Below, piece by piece: positions 10,080 to 21,583 of a stretch of DNA of 64,000 nt. How positions within the stretch are numbered: position 1 is the stretch's first letter; each line of letters opens with the position of its first letter. Source of the DNA: Saccharomyces mikatae IFO 1815 (taxonomy: Eukaryota > Ascomycota > Saccharomycetes > Saccharomycetales > Saccharomycetaceae); the NCBI RefSeq assembly GCF_947241705.1, contig NC_079261.1, positions 310,001 through 374,000 on the forward strand, given 5' to 3'. The position numbers and the translations under genes are program-made. The notes under the pieces were generated by a model. It was not told where the DNA came from. It searched no databases and worked only from the letters and a program-made list of their open reading frames with translations.

Positions 10080-13000
10080 ATGTCTGATTACTTTAGCTCC
10101 AGGCCTTTGCAAACGCTCACGCCGATGGGTAATAGGCCAGTTGGTGGTGGCAATAGCGGCGGCGATGATGCTTCCTCCATTCACTCAAAGAGCTCGCAGT
10201 ACTTGATGGATATCCTACCAGATTCGATGACTTTAAACGAAAGCGTTTCTTCCACAGTGGCCAATAATCAAACAAAGGAGTTTATTTTGCCTGAGACAGA
10301 CGAGAGATCCCCTTATTTCATCAATGTCCCCGTACCCAAAGCCCAACCAACTTCTACGTCGGACACGAAGAAGACCCTGCCAGGTGACGAAGCTGTCGAT
10401 GGACAGTTTGTTAAGGAGTATCCCACCGATATTCTCGTGGACAGGTTTTATAAATGGAAGAAAATTCTGAAAGGTTTGGTGATATATTTAAGGGAAGTTG
10501 CGTATGCGCAAGAACAGTTTGCACGGATCAACTATAATTTGAAAGGGTCTGTGAAGTTTCCGTTCTTAACTGATATTGATGAAACCACCAATACGATCAC
10601 AGATCCATTCACAACGGGTTCTAGAGGATCCAAGAAAGCACCGGCAGCACAGAAGAAAGTTGGTTTAACTGATAACGAACAATTTCAAATGCAAATGCAA
10701 CAGGAACAGCAGGAAAGTGCCATGCAGCCTCCTACAGACGAAAGCAAGATGAGCTTGGCTCCTCATGAATACAAGCCCGTACAAACCGCGGAGTCAGACA
10801 ACACGTCAGCTGCATCCGGTTTTGTAAAATTTGGTTCAGGCTCCATTCAGGACATTCAGGTTATCTTGAAGAAGTACCATCTTTCGTTGGCTAACCAACA
10901 GTTCAAAATCTCTAAAGAGATCACCTCCACCGTTATACCTAAACTGGAAGAACTAAGAAAGGATTTGAGGTATAAGATTGCAGAGATTAAAGACCTTCAT
11001 GGTGACTTCAAAACGAACATCGGAGCTCATATTCAGCTAACAAGTCAATTACTGAAAAAATACATTGCGGCTGTAAAATTCATGAATGCACATGGTATTG
11101 GAAATGATAGGGTCTCTCCCACAAATAAAAAACCGCATAAACTAGATCCTAAACATGACCCATATCTTTTGAAACTTCAGCTAGACTTGCAACTCAAGCG
11201 GCAGGTTGCAGAAGAAACCTATTTGCAGGAAGCGTTCATCAATTTACAAACGTCGGGTTTACAATTGGAAAAAATTATATACACTAAAATCCAACATGCC
11301 TTATTACGTTATTCTGCTCTAATTGACTCCGAGGCTCGCTTAATGATCAAAAATATGTGCCAGGAATTACAACACGGTATAATATCAAAGCCTCCTGCTT
11401 TTGAATGGGATAATTTCGTCATTCAGCATCCTTCCTGTTTACTCAATTGGAAATCTAATGACCCTATACCACCTCCAAGAAAAGTTTCAGACGTTATTTA
11501 TCCTCATATGAAGTCTCCACTGGCGAAATGTATCAAGGCAGGGTATTTTCTGAAAAAGTCAGAACTATTGCCCACTTATCATCAAGGATATTTTGTTCTA
11601 ACATCAAACTATATCCATGAGTTCCAGAGTAGCGATTTTTATAACCTATCATCTTCCACTCCTACTTCTACGAAATCCTCAGCTTATTCTTCTTCCACCT
11701 CCATAGCTGACGCATATGCCAGCGCTAATAACAATAAAGTTGGCAACCATCATCGCCTGGCTGCCGATTCGCACAACAGCAGTGCCACTACTGCGGGTGC
11801 AAATGGTTTAAATGGCATGCGTGTTATTCGCAAAAAGAGTTATTTGGCACCAATCATGAGCATTCCGTTAAATGATTGTACCCTAAAGGATGCATCCTCT
11901 ACCAAGTTTGTACTTGTAGGGAAACCGACTCTTAACGAAAATGCAGATGTTAGAAAATCAAGCTCTAGTACATATTTGTCAGGCTCTTCACAAGCTTCTT
12001 TGCCGAAGTATAGCCATGAGACTGCAAAAATATTCTCAAAGGCCCCATTTCATAAGTTTTTGAAGGGAAGCAAACCAAAAAATAAGAATGCAAAACCAAG
12101 CGAACTAGATCAATTCTACGCAGCAGCTCAAAAAGAATCCAACAATTATGTGACCTGGACTTTTAAAATAGTTTCCCCGGAACCTACTGAAGATGAATTG
12201 AAACATTTTAAGCGGTGGGTGCAAGATTTGAAGAATCTAACTAGTTTCAATGATACTAAAGAAAGAGTAAAATTTATCGAAGATCGTGTCATGAAATCAC
12301 ACCGGTTCAAAGCGGGTCATATGTCAAGGCATAGCATGAATATAGGTTCCCACACACCTTGTTTAACTGATAGTTCATTCACATTGCAAGATGGCACTAC
12401 AACCTCTCTCAATCTAAAGGGAAGAACAGAGAAACCTCAGTATATTCATATTCAGAACAATTCATTGGCGGATTTTGATGGAAATGGTTTTAGGTCCAAG
12501 GTTAATACACCCGCTATAGATGATTATGGTAATTTGATTACAGTAGAAAGGAGGCCTGCACAATCTCCGCATCAATATTCTGACTACATGGCCACGTCAG
12601 GTAATACAACGCCCTCTTATTCATCGGGCTCAAGACCTCAGAGCATGTATAACGGATATAATCCAGCCGTTTCAATAACAAGCAATGGCATGATGCTCCA
12701 ACAGTCGGCAGTTAATGGTAATAATAACCCGACAACCAATTTGCGTCATCAAAGGAACATTTCGCAAACAAGCTCTTTACCGGGCTTTTCATACACATCA
12801 CCATCCCTACCGGTAAATTCTCCGGGCAGTTCTAACTCTGAATCCAGCTCGGGTGGTTATTTTGCCATTCCGCTACACGGAAATAACAATAATTACATGC
12901 AAAGAAACTCTGAAGACTCTAGCCCATGTTATAACGATGATCAAGTACGACAACAGCAACAACCACAACAAATGCAATCCTTATCAAGAACTTCAAGTTC

Positions 13001-13520
13001 AAGTATTAATGTTACAGGGATGAGAAGTACATCTGCAGGTGTTCCGGCTACGGGGAATGCTCCTGTTGTACCTAAGGTGATGGTTAATAACCAGAATGTC
13101 AAAACTGTTCCAGCTGATCAGTCAGCTACAGCATCTTCTTCACCTACGATGAACTCTCCTGTGACAACGATCAACCGCGAATCACCCTACCAAACTTTAA
13201 AGAAAACTAACAGTACAGGTAATGTTCCTTGTTTAACTACAGAAAAAACGCACGCACACCCTGCTTTCTATAAACGAGGCAATAATAGTGCTCAAAATTT
13301 GACCACCTCTAGCTCGACAGCTTCTAGAGTGCACCCTATTCGAAAGCACAAAAAAAATGTATCGTTCAGTTCATTAAACAGTTTGATGTTTTCAAAAAAA
13401 GGTGCAAATCACGGCGGTAATTTAATGACCAACCAATTTATGAGTGGTGGCATTCAGGAAGATGATGATGATTCAGGAAATAATGATTCCATAAAACTAA
13501 ACCAGTCAATTTATTCTTAA
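10080..13520 (+). CDS. ASK10: Glycerol-channel regulator Ask10/Rgc2
   Basis: The start is placed at the ATG at 10080 (MSDYFSSRPLQTLTPMG), which gives 1,146 residues, the same as S. cerevisiae Ask10. The in-frame stretch from 9873 to 10079 has no ATG and is left out. Residues ~110-440 form a helical BAR-like region. A PH-like domain begins near residue 485 (KAGYFLKKSELLPTYHQGYF). The C-terminal third is low-complexity, rich in Ser, Asn and Gln, with many likely phosphosites. Ask10/Rgc2 and its paralogue Rgc1 bind and regulate the glycerol channel Fps1 and respond to Hog1 in osmotic stress. Ask10 was also linked to Skn7 and to oxidative-stress loss of cyclin C. Confidence 0.95.
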   Translation: MSDYFSSRPLQTLTPMGNRPVGGGNSGGDDASSIHSKSSQYLMDILPDSMTLNESVSSTVANNQTKEFILPETDERSPYFINVPVPKAQPTSTSDTKKTLPGDEAVDGQFVKEYPTDILVDRFYKWKKILKGLVIYLREVAYAQEQFARINYNLKGSVKFPFLTDIDETTNTITDPFTTGSRGSKKAPAAQKKVGLTDNEQFQMQMQQEQQESAMQPPTDESKMSLAPHEYKPVQTAESDNTSAASGFVKFGSGSIQDIQVILKKYHLSLANQQFKISKEITSTVIPKLEELRKDLRYKIAEIKDLHGDFKTNIGAHIQLTSQLLKKYIAAVKFMNAHGIGNDRVSPTNKKPHKLDPKHDPYLLKLQLDLQLKRQVAEETYLQEAFINLQTSGLQLEKIIYTKIQHALLRYSALIDSEARLMIKNMCQELQHGIISKPPAFEWDNFVIQHPSCLLNWKSNDPIPPPRKVSDVIYPHMKSPLAKCIKAGYFLKKSELLPTYHQGYFVLTSNYIHEFQSSDFYNLSSSTPTSTKSSAYSSSTSIADAYASANNNKVGNHHRLAADSHNSSATTAGANGLNGMRVIRKKSYLAPIMSIPLNDCTLKDASSTKFVLVGKPTLNENADVRKSSSSTYLSGSSQASLPKYSHETAKIFSKAPFHKFLKGSKPKNKNAKPSELDQFYAAAQKESNNYVTWTFKIVSPEPTEDELKHFKRWVQDLKNLTSFNDTKERVKFIEDRVMKSHRFKAGHMSRHSMNIGSHTPCLTDSSFTLQDGTTTSLNLKGRTEKPQYIHIQNNSLADFDGNGFRSKVNTPAIDDYGNLITVERRPAQSPHQYSDYMATSGNTTPSYSSGSRPQSMYNGYNPAVSITSNGMMLQQSAVNGNNNPTTNLRHQRNISQTSSLPGFSYTSPSLPVNSPGSSNSESSSGGYFAIPLHGNNNNYMQRNSEDSSPCYNDDQVRQQQQPQQMQSLSRTSSSSINVTGMRSTSAGVPATGNAPVVPKVMVNNQNVKTVPADQSATASSSPTMNSPVTTINRESPYQTLKKTNSTGNVPCLTTEKTHAHPAFYKRGNNSAQNLTTSSSTASRVHPIRKHKKNVSFSSLNSLMFSKKGANHGGNLMTNQFMSGGIQEDDDDSGNNDSIKLNQSIYS

Positions 13521-13913
13521 TTTTAGTCCTTTTTTCTTCTTTCCGGAAGCATGGCGCTCACTCATCCTTTAATCATTGCTTTTTATATTTCATAATGCAG
13601 TTCTTATAGATATAGATATTTCATGTTTTTTCATTCCCTACTACGGGCTCTGTCAAGGGTACGTGAAGTAACAACTGTGTTTCTTGATACGTAAAGATGT
13701 TTTATATCATATGAACAATCTCAAATTATTATGTATTGCGTCACATCTGTCCAGAAGGGAAAAATGAGTGTTTAGTAAATATACTAATAATATAAGCTCT
13801 CTAAGTTCAGAATGCTATTGCTTTCACGTTTTTATATGACTGATGATTTTTGATTGCCCATTTACTTTTAAGTTTCTTAAGAGAAAATACTTTGTAACTC
13901 ATACAAATAGCAA
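13521..13913. other. Convergent ASK10-ESP1 3' intergenic region
   Basis: The 393 bp between two convergent genes carry AT-rich 3'-end signals for both. I see no further gene. Confidence 0.5.
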
Positions 13914-16900
13914 TTATGATGTGAATTGGATTGGTAACCCATAAACAACAGGAGCTGCACCATTTAGATAACGTAAATGGCATATATTCCTGGATTTGGA
14001 GACTGCATGTGAGACAGATAATCTACTATCATTGGAATCACTATAGCTGGAACAAAATCCCATCTTTTCGAAAAGTTTCTCACTAAATTTATCAATATCT
14101 TTGTCAGTGACATCCCAAAGATTCCCTAATACCATAGGGCATCCTCCTAGCAAATAAGTGTATATTGTTCCAGTAGGTTCTAACTTGCCGTAGTACTTCA
14201 TCGCTGCTGAAGAACAGCCTAGTAAAAAGCTGGGGGCAATTGTGGTACATTTTTTTATCTCCTTACCTCTTATATATTGTTCACCACCACCATGCCCTAT
14301 ATACACAAACAGATTAGAGTTTTGCAGCATTTTTAAAAGAGCTTCCTCTCCTGGCTTCTCATTCATTACCAACTGAGAGGAGGGTTTTGTGTCAATTATT
14401 TTCTGAAACATACCTTTGAATTTAGATTCAGTTCTGGACAAATCACCATTTGGATTTAATATCATACTAATGTTATCCTTGATAGTAACATGAATGGGTA
14501 ATTTGTAATCGAAACGTGATAGAAGTTTATGCAAGCAAACATAAGAAGGAACACGGGTGATTGACAAATCTTTTAAAAATGAGAGACACTCCCAGGGAAA
14601 CAAATGGCATGAACTGCTAACTACTAAAAATGTATGAGATATACTATTAGTTGTCATAGTTGCTCTGAATTTTTTTACCTGTTCTTCTAACTGCACATGA
14701 AGCATGCTAAAATCAATTTCGTCATAAGCATTTTCTTCTCCATGGAAGAGGAGAATATCAAGAACAAAATATATCAAATCTTCCATCTTTGAAAGAAAAT
14801 CGAGTTCTTGCGGATTAAGTTTTAAAAATAACTCTATCACCCAATCTTGAACTTTTATGAACATTGTTGGGTTTCCATAGAGTTTCCTAGAGGGTAGGTT
14901 TTGGTGTAAAATTTCGTAGAACTTACTTTTAAATTTTCCAAACAGCAAGCTATCGACAACTTCAGGGCTAAAAAATCCCTGAACCCCATTAAACCAACTA
15001 CTCTCGATGTTATTCAAAAGTTTTTGCAATCTTTTATCTAGATCATACCTTGTGGTCCACCAAGACTTTCTTTCTTCTCTTGTTTTAATTTTGCTGGTAA
15101 CCTCTACCGATGTGGTTTCATTACTTTTCTTGATGATCGAAAGCAGTTCTTTCGTAGCCTCTGGAAATGAGAAATGAACTTCATCGAGATCTCTCGCATT
15201 AGACCGTATCAACGGTAGTCTTAGATGTGTCCTTCTTTTGGCTTGAGGTTCTAATTTGGATAGAAGTAAATTTCCAGTTATGGAACAGAAATCTATGGTG
15301 ATAACGTTGATATCCAGATTACTTTCCATTAGGTTCTTTTGAGCGGCAGTTACCACATCACTTTCTAAAGTGGCGGATATATTATTGGAGGTTATTAATG
15401 ATGACACACGAAATTTTCTGTAATCTTCATTATCAATATTATTCAATGTTTTATCGAATAGCAAAGGCATGTGTCTTGGTAAATCAGCTAGAGAAAAATT
15501 AGTTATTAAACTCCCATCAGTGTTATTGATATTAGTGATGTTTGATAGAATAGTTAAAGTTAGTGAGAACAAGGAGGAAATTTTTGACAACTCATGATTT
15601 TCTAAAGTGTCCAGTTTCAGGCTCTCCAGAAGCTGCTTCATCTTTTTTAGTTTATCAATAGCGGCAATCCTATCAAACTTCTGTCTCATGTTTTTACCTT
15701 TAGGCGTCATGCTTGATGATCTTGGAGAATCGCAAAGCTTCAACCCTGTACTGTGCTTCGAAGGAGTTTTCAGAATAATACTGGGCATAGTATTAGAAAT
15801 AGGAGGCAAAGAAGAGGGAATTCCAAGGGTAGATTCAAACATGCCTTTGAAAAAGGGGTCCTCCTCCAATTGGTTCATAACTTTCCGCCACATATTGTTC
15901 GCTCTATTTATTACATTTTTCGGCTTATATTCAGGCAAACAAACGCTGTCGTTAATGTCCTCACCCATGTTGAGCCTCCACAAGTTTGGTAAGAATGTTT
16001 TTTCTAGCTGGTCACCGAAGTACAGTACCAATGACTGTTCCAATTTCACAAACTCCTTATTATCATACAAAAACATTGTTAAGCTTGTAATATCTGCCTC
16101 TGCGTCAAGAAAATCAAATGCTTTATTAGCCTTTTTCAAAGTTAAATTTTGAAGGCTGCTTTGCTCTGTAATCATATAGTATCTGTGAAGAAAATGAAGA
16201 CACCTGTATACAATAATTGGCTCCCCTAATTCGGACAGAACTCTAGACAATTCCTTGCTGTAGAATTCACAATCTCTGGCAGAACCAATGCGTATGTATA
16301 TCTTGATAAGTTGAAAAAAACTAAATGACAGACTCTTTAACAATGCCAGTCTTGATCCCTGTGATAATTTGTTTTTCTTTTTAAGTAATGATAGGGATAA
16401 GTTTTGTGCCTTTCTACAATCTACCACAGCAGATATAAGTTTACCAGCCTTAATATTGAGTTTTGCGCTTCCATTAAAAATCCTAATATTTAAAAGTATA
16501 ACTTTGATGTAAAGCGACATTGGTAGCTTGTGATCATTATTGATATCAAATAATTCAGGTCTCATAGCGGGCAGTGTTTTTCCAAAATATTCTTGAAATG
16601 CTCTTAAATCAGACTCCCACAGGTGGATATTCATTAGAGAGTTTACATGCAATAGAGCTTGCTCTATTTTCGCGGTTGGTAAATTTACCGTTCTTTGTAG
16701 TTGATTTTTTATCACAAGTGCATCACTGATCATATGTAAGCTCAGGTAAGCCTCCAGCAAATAATTGTTAGCATAAGGAATGATACCAAAGAAGTACTTT
16801 TCCTTTGATTTAATACAGAGAGAAAGTTTAATGGATAACTTATCAAAATTGTTGAAATTCAAGTAGCAGAGTAGCATTTTAACGAAGTTCATCTCCAACG

Positions 16901-18803
16901 ATGATATTTTATCGGTTAATTCATTCGATTTTTGCAGCCAGTTTATGTACAGCGTAGTTATCTTTGATAAATTCGTTGTTAGGTGTTTACTCATATCCAG
17001 GTTTAGCAAATAAACTATTCGGATTAATAGTTCATTTTTATTCAGGAAATGTAATTTATCAAATTTTTCGTTTAGGTGGGAGGGATCTAAATCAAACTTC
17101 CCCTTCAATGAACAAAATATCATCCTGGTTAATTGTGACCAATTTTCGGAAGGTATGTTTTCGATAGACGAACTTCCATATAGTATTGAAAGCATAATCT
17201 CTGAACAGTTCGAGAATTCTATAAACTTTGTAGTTTTTAGGCGTGTAAAGCAATGGATGAAGACATTTTGACAAAAATCAAAAACAAATGATAGAGAGTT
17301 ATTTTGGAGCATGCAGTATACGTTAAACAAATAGGAAAATATCTCAAGCTTTTTCTGAGCACTCTGGGCACTAGATACAAACTTCTCAAATTTCAGTATA
17401 GTTCGATGGGCTGTTTTTGATTCATTATTAATTAAAACATTCTTGATTTCCAAACTGGCAGTCTTCAACAAAAAACAATGGTTCTTGAATAAAACGGAAG
17501 CATTGAAAAATATGTTTATAACGTTCGACAGTCGTTTAGGCTCTCCAAAATCGATACATATTTCAGATAAAATTGTCAGAAGTTCGGATAATGAGTCAAC
17601 GGCAGGTTCGTCGTCGACTGATTGGATATTTGAGTTGACATAAACGACAGTACGGTCAAATTGTCTTAGTATGTCCTTATTCTTATTCAAGCCTTCCAGA
17701 CGAATAGTAGACCAAAGACACACCAAGTATTTTAAAGTGACAGATATATGTTCCTTTTTATTTTGCAAAAAATCAGTTGCGCGTTCAAGTATCACTTTCA
17801 AATCATCGACGGATATACAGGACCAACAGAGGCGATTATCGCTCGTGTTACAGTACTCACTAAAGTACTTTTTAACTTTTATCATATTTTGCATCTCGGC
17901 GACTTCTTGATAACTTAAAAGGTCTAGAAGCATAATCTTATCCAGTCCATCGTATAACCTTGAATAGGACAAGTAGAAAGAATTTAAGAATATTTTATTA
18001 GATCCCATGTCGAGATAGTTTTTATTCAAAAGATTGTTGCTAAAATCCTCGATGCTGATATTGCCGATGAAGCTTTTGAGAGGTAATTTGAACTGCTTGA
18101 TATACTGTAAAAATTTAAGCCCAAATAAGACTTTACAACTTGTTGTGACAGCAAAAAAGCTCAGCACTATTTTTGTTAGAGCAGGCGTTTTTAGGTTATG
18201 ATCTTTCAACAGGTACCTTTTATCGCGGGAAAAGAGTTCTAAAACATGCGGTAGATATTCTCTTACGAGCTTTCTCTTCAATATAAGCTGCAGCGTTAAT
18301 ATTTTCAGATTAGCAAGATAGTAGTCATTCCATGTACTGAAGTCGGTAAGGAGAATATTCTTCAAATTATGAACTTGGAATAAGTTTGTTTCGTTGTAAA
18401 GAAAGATTATCTCAGATGACGCTAATCCTAATGCGTTATTATTTATAAGCTTGACAATGATCATCAAGTGTTGTTTGACAGTGGATTTTATGTGATCCCA
18501 CATGTGACGACTCTTCAGTAGGCAATATATCGAACTTAATGAATGATCAACAGTAGTGATATTCTCAGTGTTTAATTCTATATCACTGCTTGCGGTTTTT
18601 ATAAATTCACGTATTATGTTATTATGCATTGCGAGCATGGCAACAGAGTTCGTTGACTTATCCCTAGATAACTCTGAGGTTAGTAATCTTGCTTGGTTGC
18701 CATGGTGTATTTTCGGCAGAGTCTCGTTTAATGAATAAGATTTCTTAGTCATCGGAGTGTTTGGGCTAATCTCATTTAGAGGTTCCTCCTGTTTTACCAT
18801 CAT
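13914..18803 (-). CDS. ESP1: Separase (Esp1)
   Basis: The 1,629-residue caspase-like (clan CD) cysteine protease cleaves the cohesin subunit Scc1/Mcd1 at anaphase onset and contributes to Cdc14 early release. The catalytic dyad is visible in the C-terminal domain: His1504 in YIGHGGGE and Cys1530 in FLLGCSSAA. The N-terminal ~1,100 residues are a helical superhelix that binds securin Pds1. The protein is one residue shorter than S. cerevisiae Esp1 (1,630), with strong conservation in the protease domain and clear divergence in the N-terminal part. Two consecutive Met codons open the frame, and the first is used here as in S. cerevisiae. ESP1 is divergent from TEL2. Confidence 0.97.
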   Translation of the reverse strand: MMVKQEEPLNEISPNTPMTKKSYSLNETLPKIHHGNQARLLTSELSRDKSTNSVAMLAMHNNIIREFIKTASSDIELNTENITTVDHSLSSIYCLLKSRHMWDHIKSTVKQHLMIIVKLINNNALGLASSEIIFLYNETNLFQVHNLKNILLTDFSTWNDYYLANLKILTLQLILKRKLVREYLPHVLELFSRDKRYLLKDHNLKTPALTKIVLSFFAVTTSCKVLFGLKFLQYIKQFKLPLKSFIGNISIEDFSNNLLNKNYLDMGSNKIFLNSFYLSYSRLYDGLDKIMLLDLLSYQEVAEMQNMIKVKKYFSEYCNTSDNRLCWSCISVDDLKVILERATDFLQNKKEHISVTLKYLVCLWSTIRLEGLNKNKDILRQFDRTVVYVNSNIQSVDDEPAVDSLSELLTILSEICIDFGEPKRLSNVINIFFNASVLFKNHCFLLKTASLEIKNVLINNESKTAHRTILKFEKFVSSAQSAQKKLEIFSYLFNVYCMLQNNSLSFVFDFCQNVFIHCFTRLKTTKFIEFSNCSEIMLSILYGSSSIENIPSENWSQLTRMIFCSLKGKFDLDPSHLNEKFDKLHFLNKNELLIRIVYLLNLDMSKHLTTNLSKITTLYINWLQKSNELTDKISSLEMNFVKMLLCYLNFNNFDKLSIKLSLCIKSKEKYFFGIIPYANNYLLEAYLSLHMISDALVIKNQLQRTVNLPTAKIEQALLHVNSLMNIHLWESDLRAFQEYFGKTLPAMRPELFDINNDHKLPMSLYIKVILLNIRIFNGSAKLNIKAGKLISAVVDCRKAQNLSLSLLKKKNKLSQGSRLALLKSLSFSFFQLIKIYIRIGSARDCEFYSKELSRVLSELGEPIIVYRCLHFLHRYYMITEQSSLQNLTLKKANKAFDFLDAEADITSLTMFLYDNKEFVKLEQSLVLYFGDQLEKTFLPNLWRLNMGEDINDSVCLPEYKPKNVINRANNMWRKVMNQLEEDPFFKGMFESTLGIPSSLPPISNTMPSIILKTPSKHSTGLKLCDSPRSSSMTPKGKNMRQKFDRIAAIDKLKKMKQLLESLKLDTLENHELSKISSLFSLTLTILSNITNINNTDGSLITNFSLADLPRHMPLLFDKTLNNIDNEDYRKFRVSSLITSNNISATLESDVVTAAQKNLMESNLDINVITIDFCSITGNLLLSKLEPQAKRRTHLRLPLIRSNARDLDEVHFSFPEATKELLSIIKKSNETTSVEVTSKIKTREERKSWWTTRYDLDKRLQKLLNNIESSWFNGVQGFFSPEVVDSLLFGKFKSKFYEILHQNLPSRKLYGNPTMFIKVQDWVIELFLKLNPQELDFLSKMEDLIYFVLDILLFHGEENAYDEIDFSMLHVQLEEQVKKFRATMTTNSISHTFLVVSSSCHLFPWECLSFLKDLSITRVPSYVCLHKLLSRFDYKLPIHVTIKDNISMILNPNGDLSRTESKFKGMFQKIIDTKPSSQLVMNEKPGEEALLKMLQNSNLFVYIGHGGGEQYIRGKEIKKCTTIAPSFLLGCSSAAMKYYGKLEPTGTIYTYLLGGCPMVLGNLWDVTDKDIDKFSEKLFEKMGFCSSYSDSNDSRLSVSHAVSKSRNICHLRYLNGAAPVVYGLPIQFTS

Positions 18804-19242
18804 TCTTCAATATATAATCACTTTGTGCCTAGAATGATAAAAATTAGGCCAGTTTCAAAAACGTTGAGGTCAACTCAACTTTTGGTAATGCTTACAGTTA
18901 GATAGAAAAGAAAAAATGCTATAGCCAGACGCTCCAGTGAAGCGTGTTGAAAGTAGGATGATTCCAATGTTGCTGACGCTAAAGTGTATCTATTTCTATA
19001 TAACGAATAAACAAACTATAGTAGTCTTTCCGTCTTGAATCCGTAATGTTATGTGGATGGGCTTTGTATCCATGTACTTTGCTCTGGTTTGTTTACCTCT
19101 TTTCTGTAAGGACCCGTGAAATTTGAAAAGAAAGAAAACAAAAACAAACACCAAAAATGAGAACAACAAAAAACTTGCAAGCAAATGCCATTAAAGAAAC
19201 GATATTATAGGCTACTCTACGTGTATTAGTATTCATCATAGA
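18804..19242. other. ESP1-TEL2 divergent promoter region
   Basis: This 439-bp bidirectional spacer holds both promoters. It is AT-rich with purine tracts around 19110-19160. I found no MCB box or other strong named motif. Confidence 0.5.
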
Positions 19243-21309
19243 ATGAATTTAGAAACGCTGAAACAGGGGGCTCACAGTGATCAAATTCATAAGGTTTTAG
19301 TACAATTGGATACCGATCCTCATGAATCAGTGGATCTTGAAACCTCTATGGTTCTTATTAAGTTCGTACTTCCGGTATATCCATCACTGCCGGAAAGATC
19401 GAAGATGATATTGAGACAACTAATCTCTAAGTCGTTAACATTTCTATCTCAGCTCGTCACTTTCTCTAAAACAATAAGTGGGCGTGATGGATTAGAGGAG
19501 ATAAACATATATCTAGATGTTTTGGAAGACGTTGTTAGTCTCGAACTGGGATGTTTAAATTCTCATTTAGAGGCAAGCAGAAATAGCAAACTAGACCGTG
19601 ATAATGTCAAGGCTTTATTTTTCGGAAGTAAGCTATTTAATCTACTGGCTGGGCGAATTGATATAGCGAAGTATTTAGGATACCTTCGCCTTCAGTGGAA
19701 GTTTCTTTTTGAAAACAATAAGACAGTTAAGTTGAACCCGCCTGGCTTCCTAGGAGAATGGTTGGTAGCGACGTTTCTGCTCAACCCTACGCTTGCAACG
19801 GATATAATATTGGGTGAATTATTCTTGTTGGAAGAGTCATATTTCTCTTCATTTCAGAAGATAGTGTCAGCTAGTAGACCACTGGAGCAAAGAAGGCTTG
19901 TTGCTAAGTTTTTGTTACCATATATTCAAATTGGACTAAGCGTTGAAAACTCTAACGAAGTAAGGAAGATCCTGAGGCGATTTGATCTAGATAAAATCGT
20001 GTTTCTATCTGTATTATTTGATATACAGTCACTTCCCTTGAAGGAAATCATAGTTCGTCTAATGAGTAATCACTCTTCTATGAAATTTGTCAGTGCTTTA
20101 GTTAGTAAGTTTGCTGATTTTGCTGATGACGATGTGGATACGAAAACCTGTGAATTGCTTGTACTCTTTATAGTACACAATCTTAGTTCACCTCAGAAGG
20201 AACATATATCGCATGATGATCAGTTTTTAACTGCTGTGACCAAACATTTGGGTAGCAATGAACACGAAGCAAGGGAACGGGCAATGTTTATTGCTAAGCT
20301 TTTATCAAATGGTGATTTGAAGTATGAAAGTGATTTTGAAATCAGTATACCGAATTTGAAGTTCGATAGTAACAGTGAGAATGAAGCGATTAATTTCCAA
20401 ACCTTACGAAATTCATCTATACTCAATATCCAACTGGGAGTTGGAAAGGACAGGATTACAGAGATTTCAAGCCATGTTCAAAGCCTTACGCTGGACTGTG
20501 ATGATAGCGATGATGACGATGAAGAAAATCATGTTAAGCGGATTGTATTCTTAAAAGATTTGATGAAAGAGTATGAACAAACTGGTGAAACTCGAAAAGC
20601 TCCACTACTGCCACTTCTAAAACAGACAGTGAAATTGGTACGGCAAAAGAAGGATTTTCCATTAGAGGTTGGTTATTACGCCCAGGCAATTTTGTCGAGT
20701 ATTGCATGTCTGAATAATGAGTTCGATGAATCGCTCTTCGAGCAGTGGAGAATCAACGCTTTAGTAAGTGTATTGGTCATTCTGCCAAACAAGGTAACCG
20801 ATGCTACAAATATTCTATTCAATTCAGAATTGTCATTACAGCAAAGAATGTCATTATTATCGGCCTTAGGGCTTTCTGCAAGGGAGTTAAGGGGATTTGA
20901 CGATCCTACAACTATGAAACCTCAGTTCGATTTTCCTACTAATCGTTTACCGTGGGATAGCCAGAGTAACAACACTGGTAAGCTAGTTGAGGTTCAAGAA
21001 TTGCCTAATATGATAAAGGAGACGAAAACAGTATGGAAATCTAAAAAACTCAGCAAAGACCAAGAAAAGGAAACGCACAATTGCTTCCAGAAACATGCCA
21101 GTATATTCTTCTACCCACTGGCACACGGATGGCTCAACGGAATTGACGTAGGTACATACAATCAACTCTTCAAGTCGCATTATTTAAAGACATTGCGTAT
21201 TATATACTCTTGTGCCAATCCGGTCCATGATTTCGAATACATGACCGAATTGATGGACCGTGTAATTAGTTTGGCCATAGAAGAAGGAATTCCTCTTGAT
21301 CAGAATTAG
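19243..21309 (+). CDS. TEL2: Tel2, TTT-complex subunit for PIKK maturation
   Basis: The 688-residue protein equals the length of S. cerevisiae Tel2 (YGR099W). It is an all-helical HEAT-like solenoid with a conserved C-terminal domain (around KHASIFFYPLAHGWLNG). With Tti1 and Tti2 it forms the TTT co-chaperone complex, which works with Hsp90 and R2TP to stabilise PI3K-like kinases (Tel1, Mec1, Tor, Tra1). This explains its role in telomere length and checkpoint signalling. An acidic linker (DCDDSDDDDEEN) near residue 420 separates the N- and C-terminal solenoids and resembles the CK2-phosphorylated linker of the family. Confidence 0.95.
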   Translation: MNLETLKQGAHSDQIHKVLVQLDTDPHESVDLETSMVLIKFVLPVYPSLPERSKMILRQLISKSLTFLSQLVTFSKTISGRDGLEEINIYLDVLEDVVSLELGCLNSHLEASRNSKLDRDNVKALFFGSKLFNLLAGRIDIAKYLGYLRLQWKFLFENNKTVKLNPPGFLGEWLVATFLLNPTLATDIILGELFLLEESYFSSFQKIVSASRPLEQRRLVAKFLLPYIQIGLSVENSNEVRKILRRFDLDKIVFLSVLFDIQSLPLKEIIVRLMSNHSSMKFVSALVSKFADFADDDVDTKTCELLVLFIVHNLSSPQKEHISHDDQFLTAVTKHLGSNEHEARERAMFIAKLLSNGDLKYESDFEISIPNLKFDSNSENEAINFQTLRNSSILNIQLGVGKDRITEISSHVQSLTLDCDDSDDDDEENHVKRIVFLKDLMKEYEQTGETRKAPLLPLLKQTVKLVRQKKDFPLEVGYYAQAILSSIACLNNEFDESLFEQWRINALVSVLVILPNKVTDATNILFNSELSLQQRMSLLSALGLSARELRGFDDPTTMKPQFDFPTNRLPWDSQSNNTGKLVEVQELPNMIKETKTVWKSKKLSKDQEKETHNCFQKHASIFFYPLAHGWLNGIDVGTYNQLFKSHYLKTLRIIYSCANPVHDFEYMTELMDRVISLAIEEGIPLDQN

Positions 21310-21583
21310 CAGCGTAGTTATGTGTGTTGATTCCTATTATGTATACTTAGGTAAATATAGTACATTTTTCTGTGCGTTATATTGTTAATTGCCTAACATA
21401 TTATTCACCATGGTCGGCCGACTCTTGCAACTAGAAAAATAACTTAAATAAGAAAAGCCCTTAACAAAGTGGCTGGGAAAGGACAAAACTTTCAAAAAAC
21501 TGTGCATTCTTACGGCATTAACCCGCTAATCAAAGCATTAAAAGTACTTCAAAGTTGGAACAACGATATTTAAAGGATAAGGA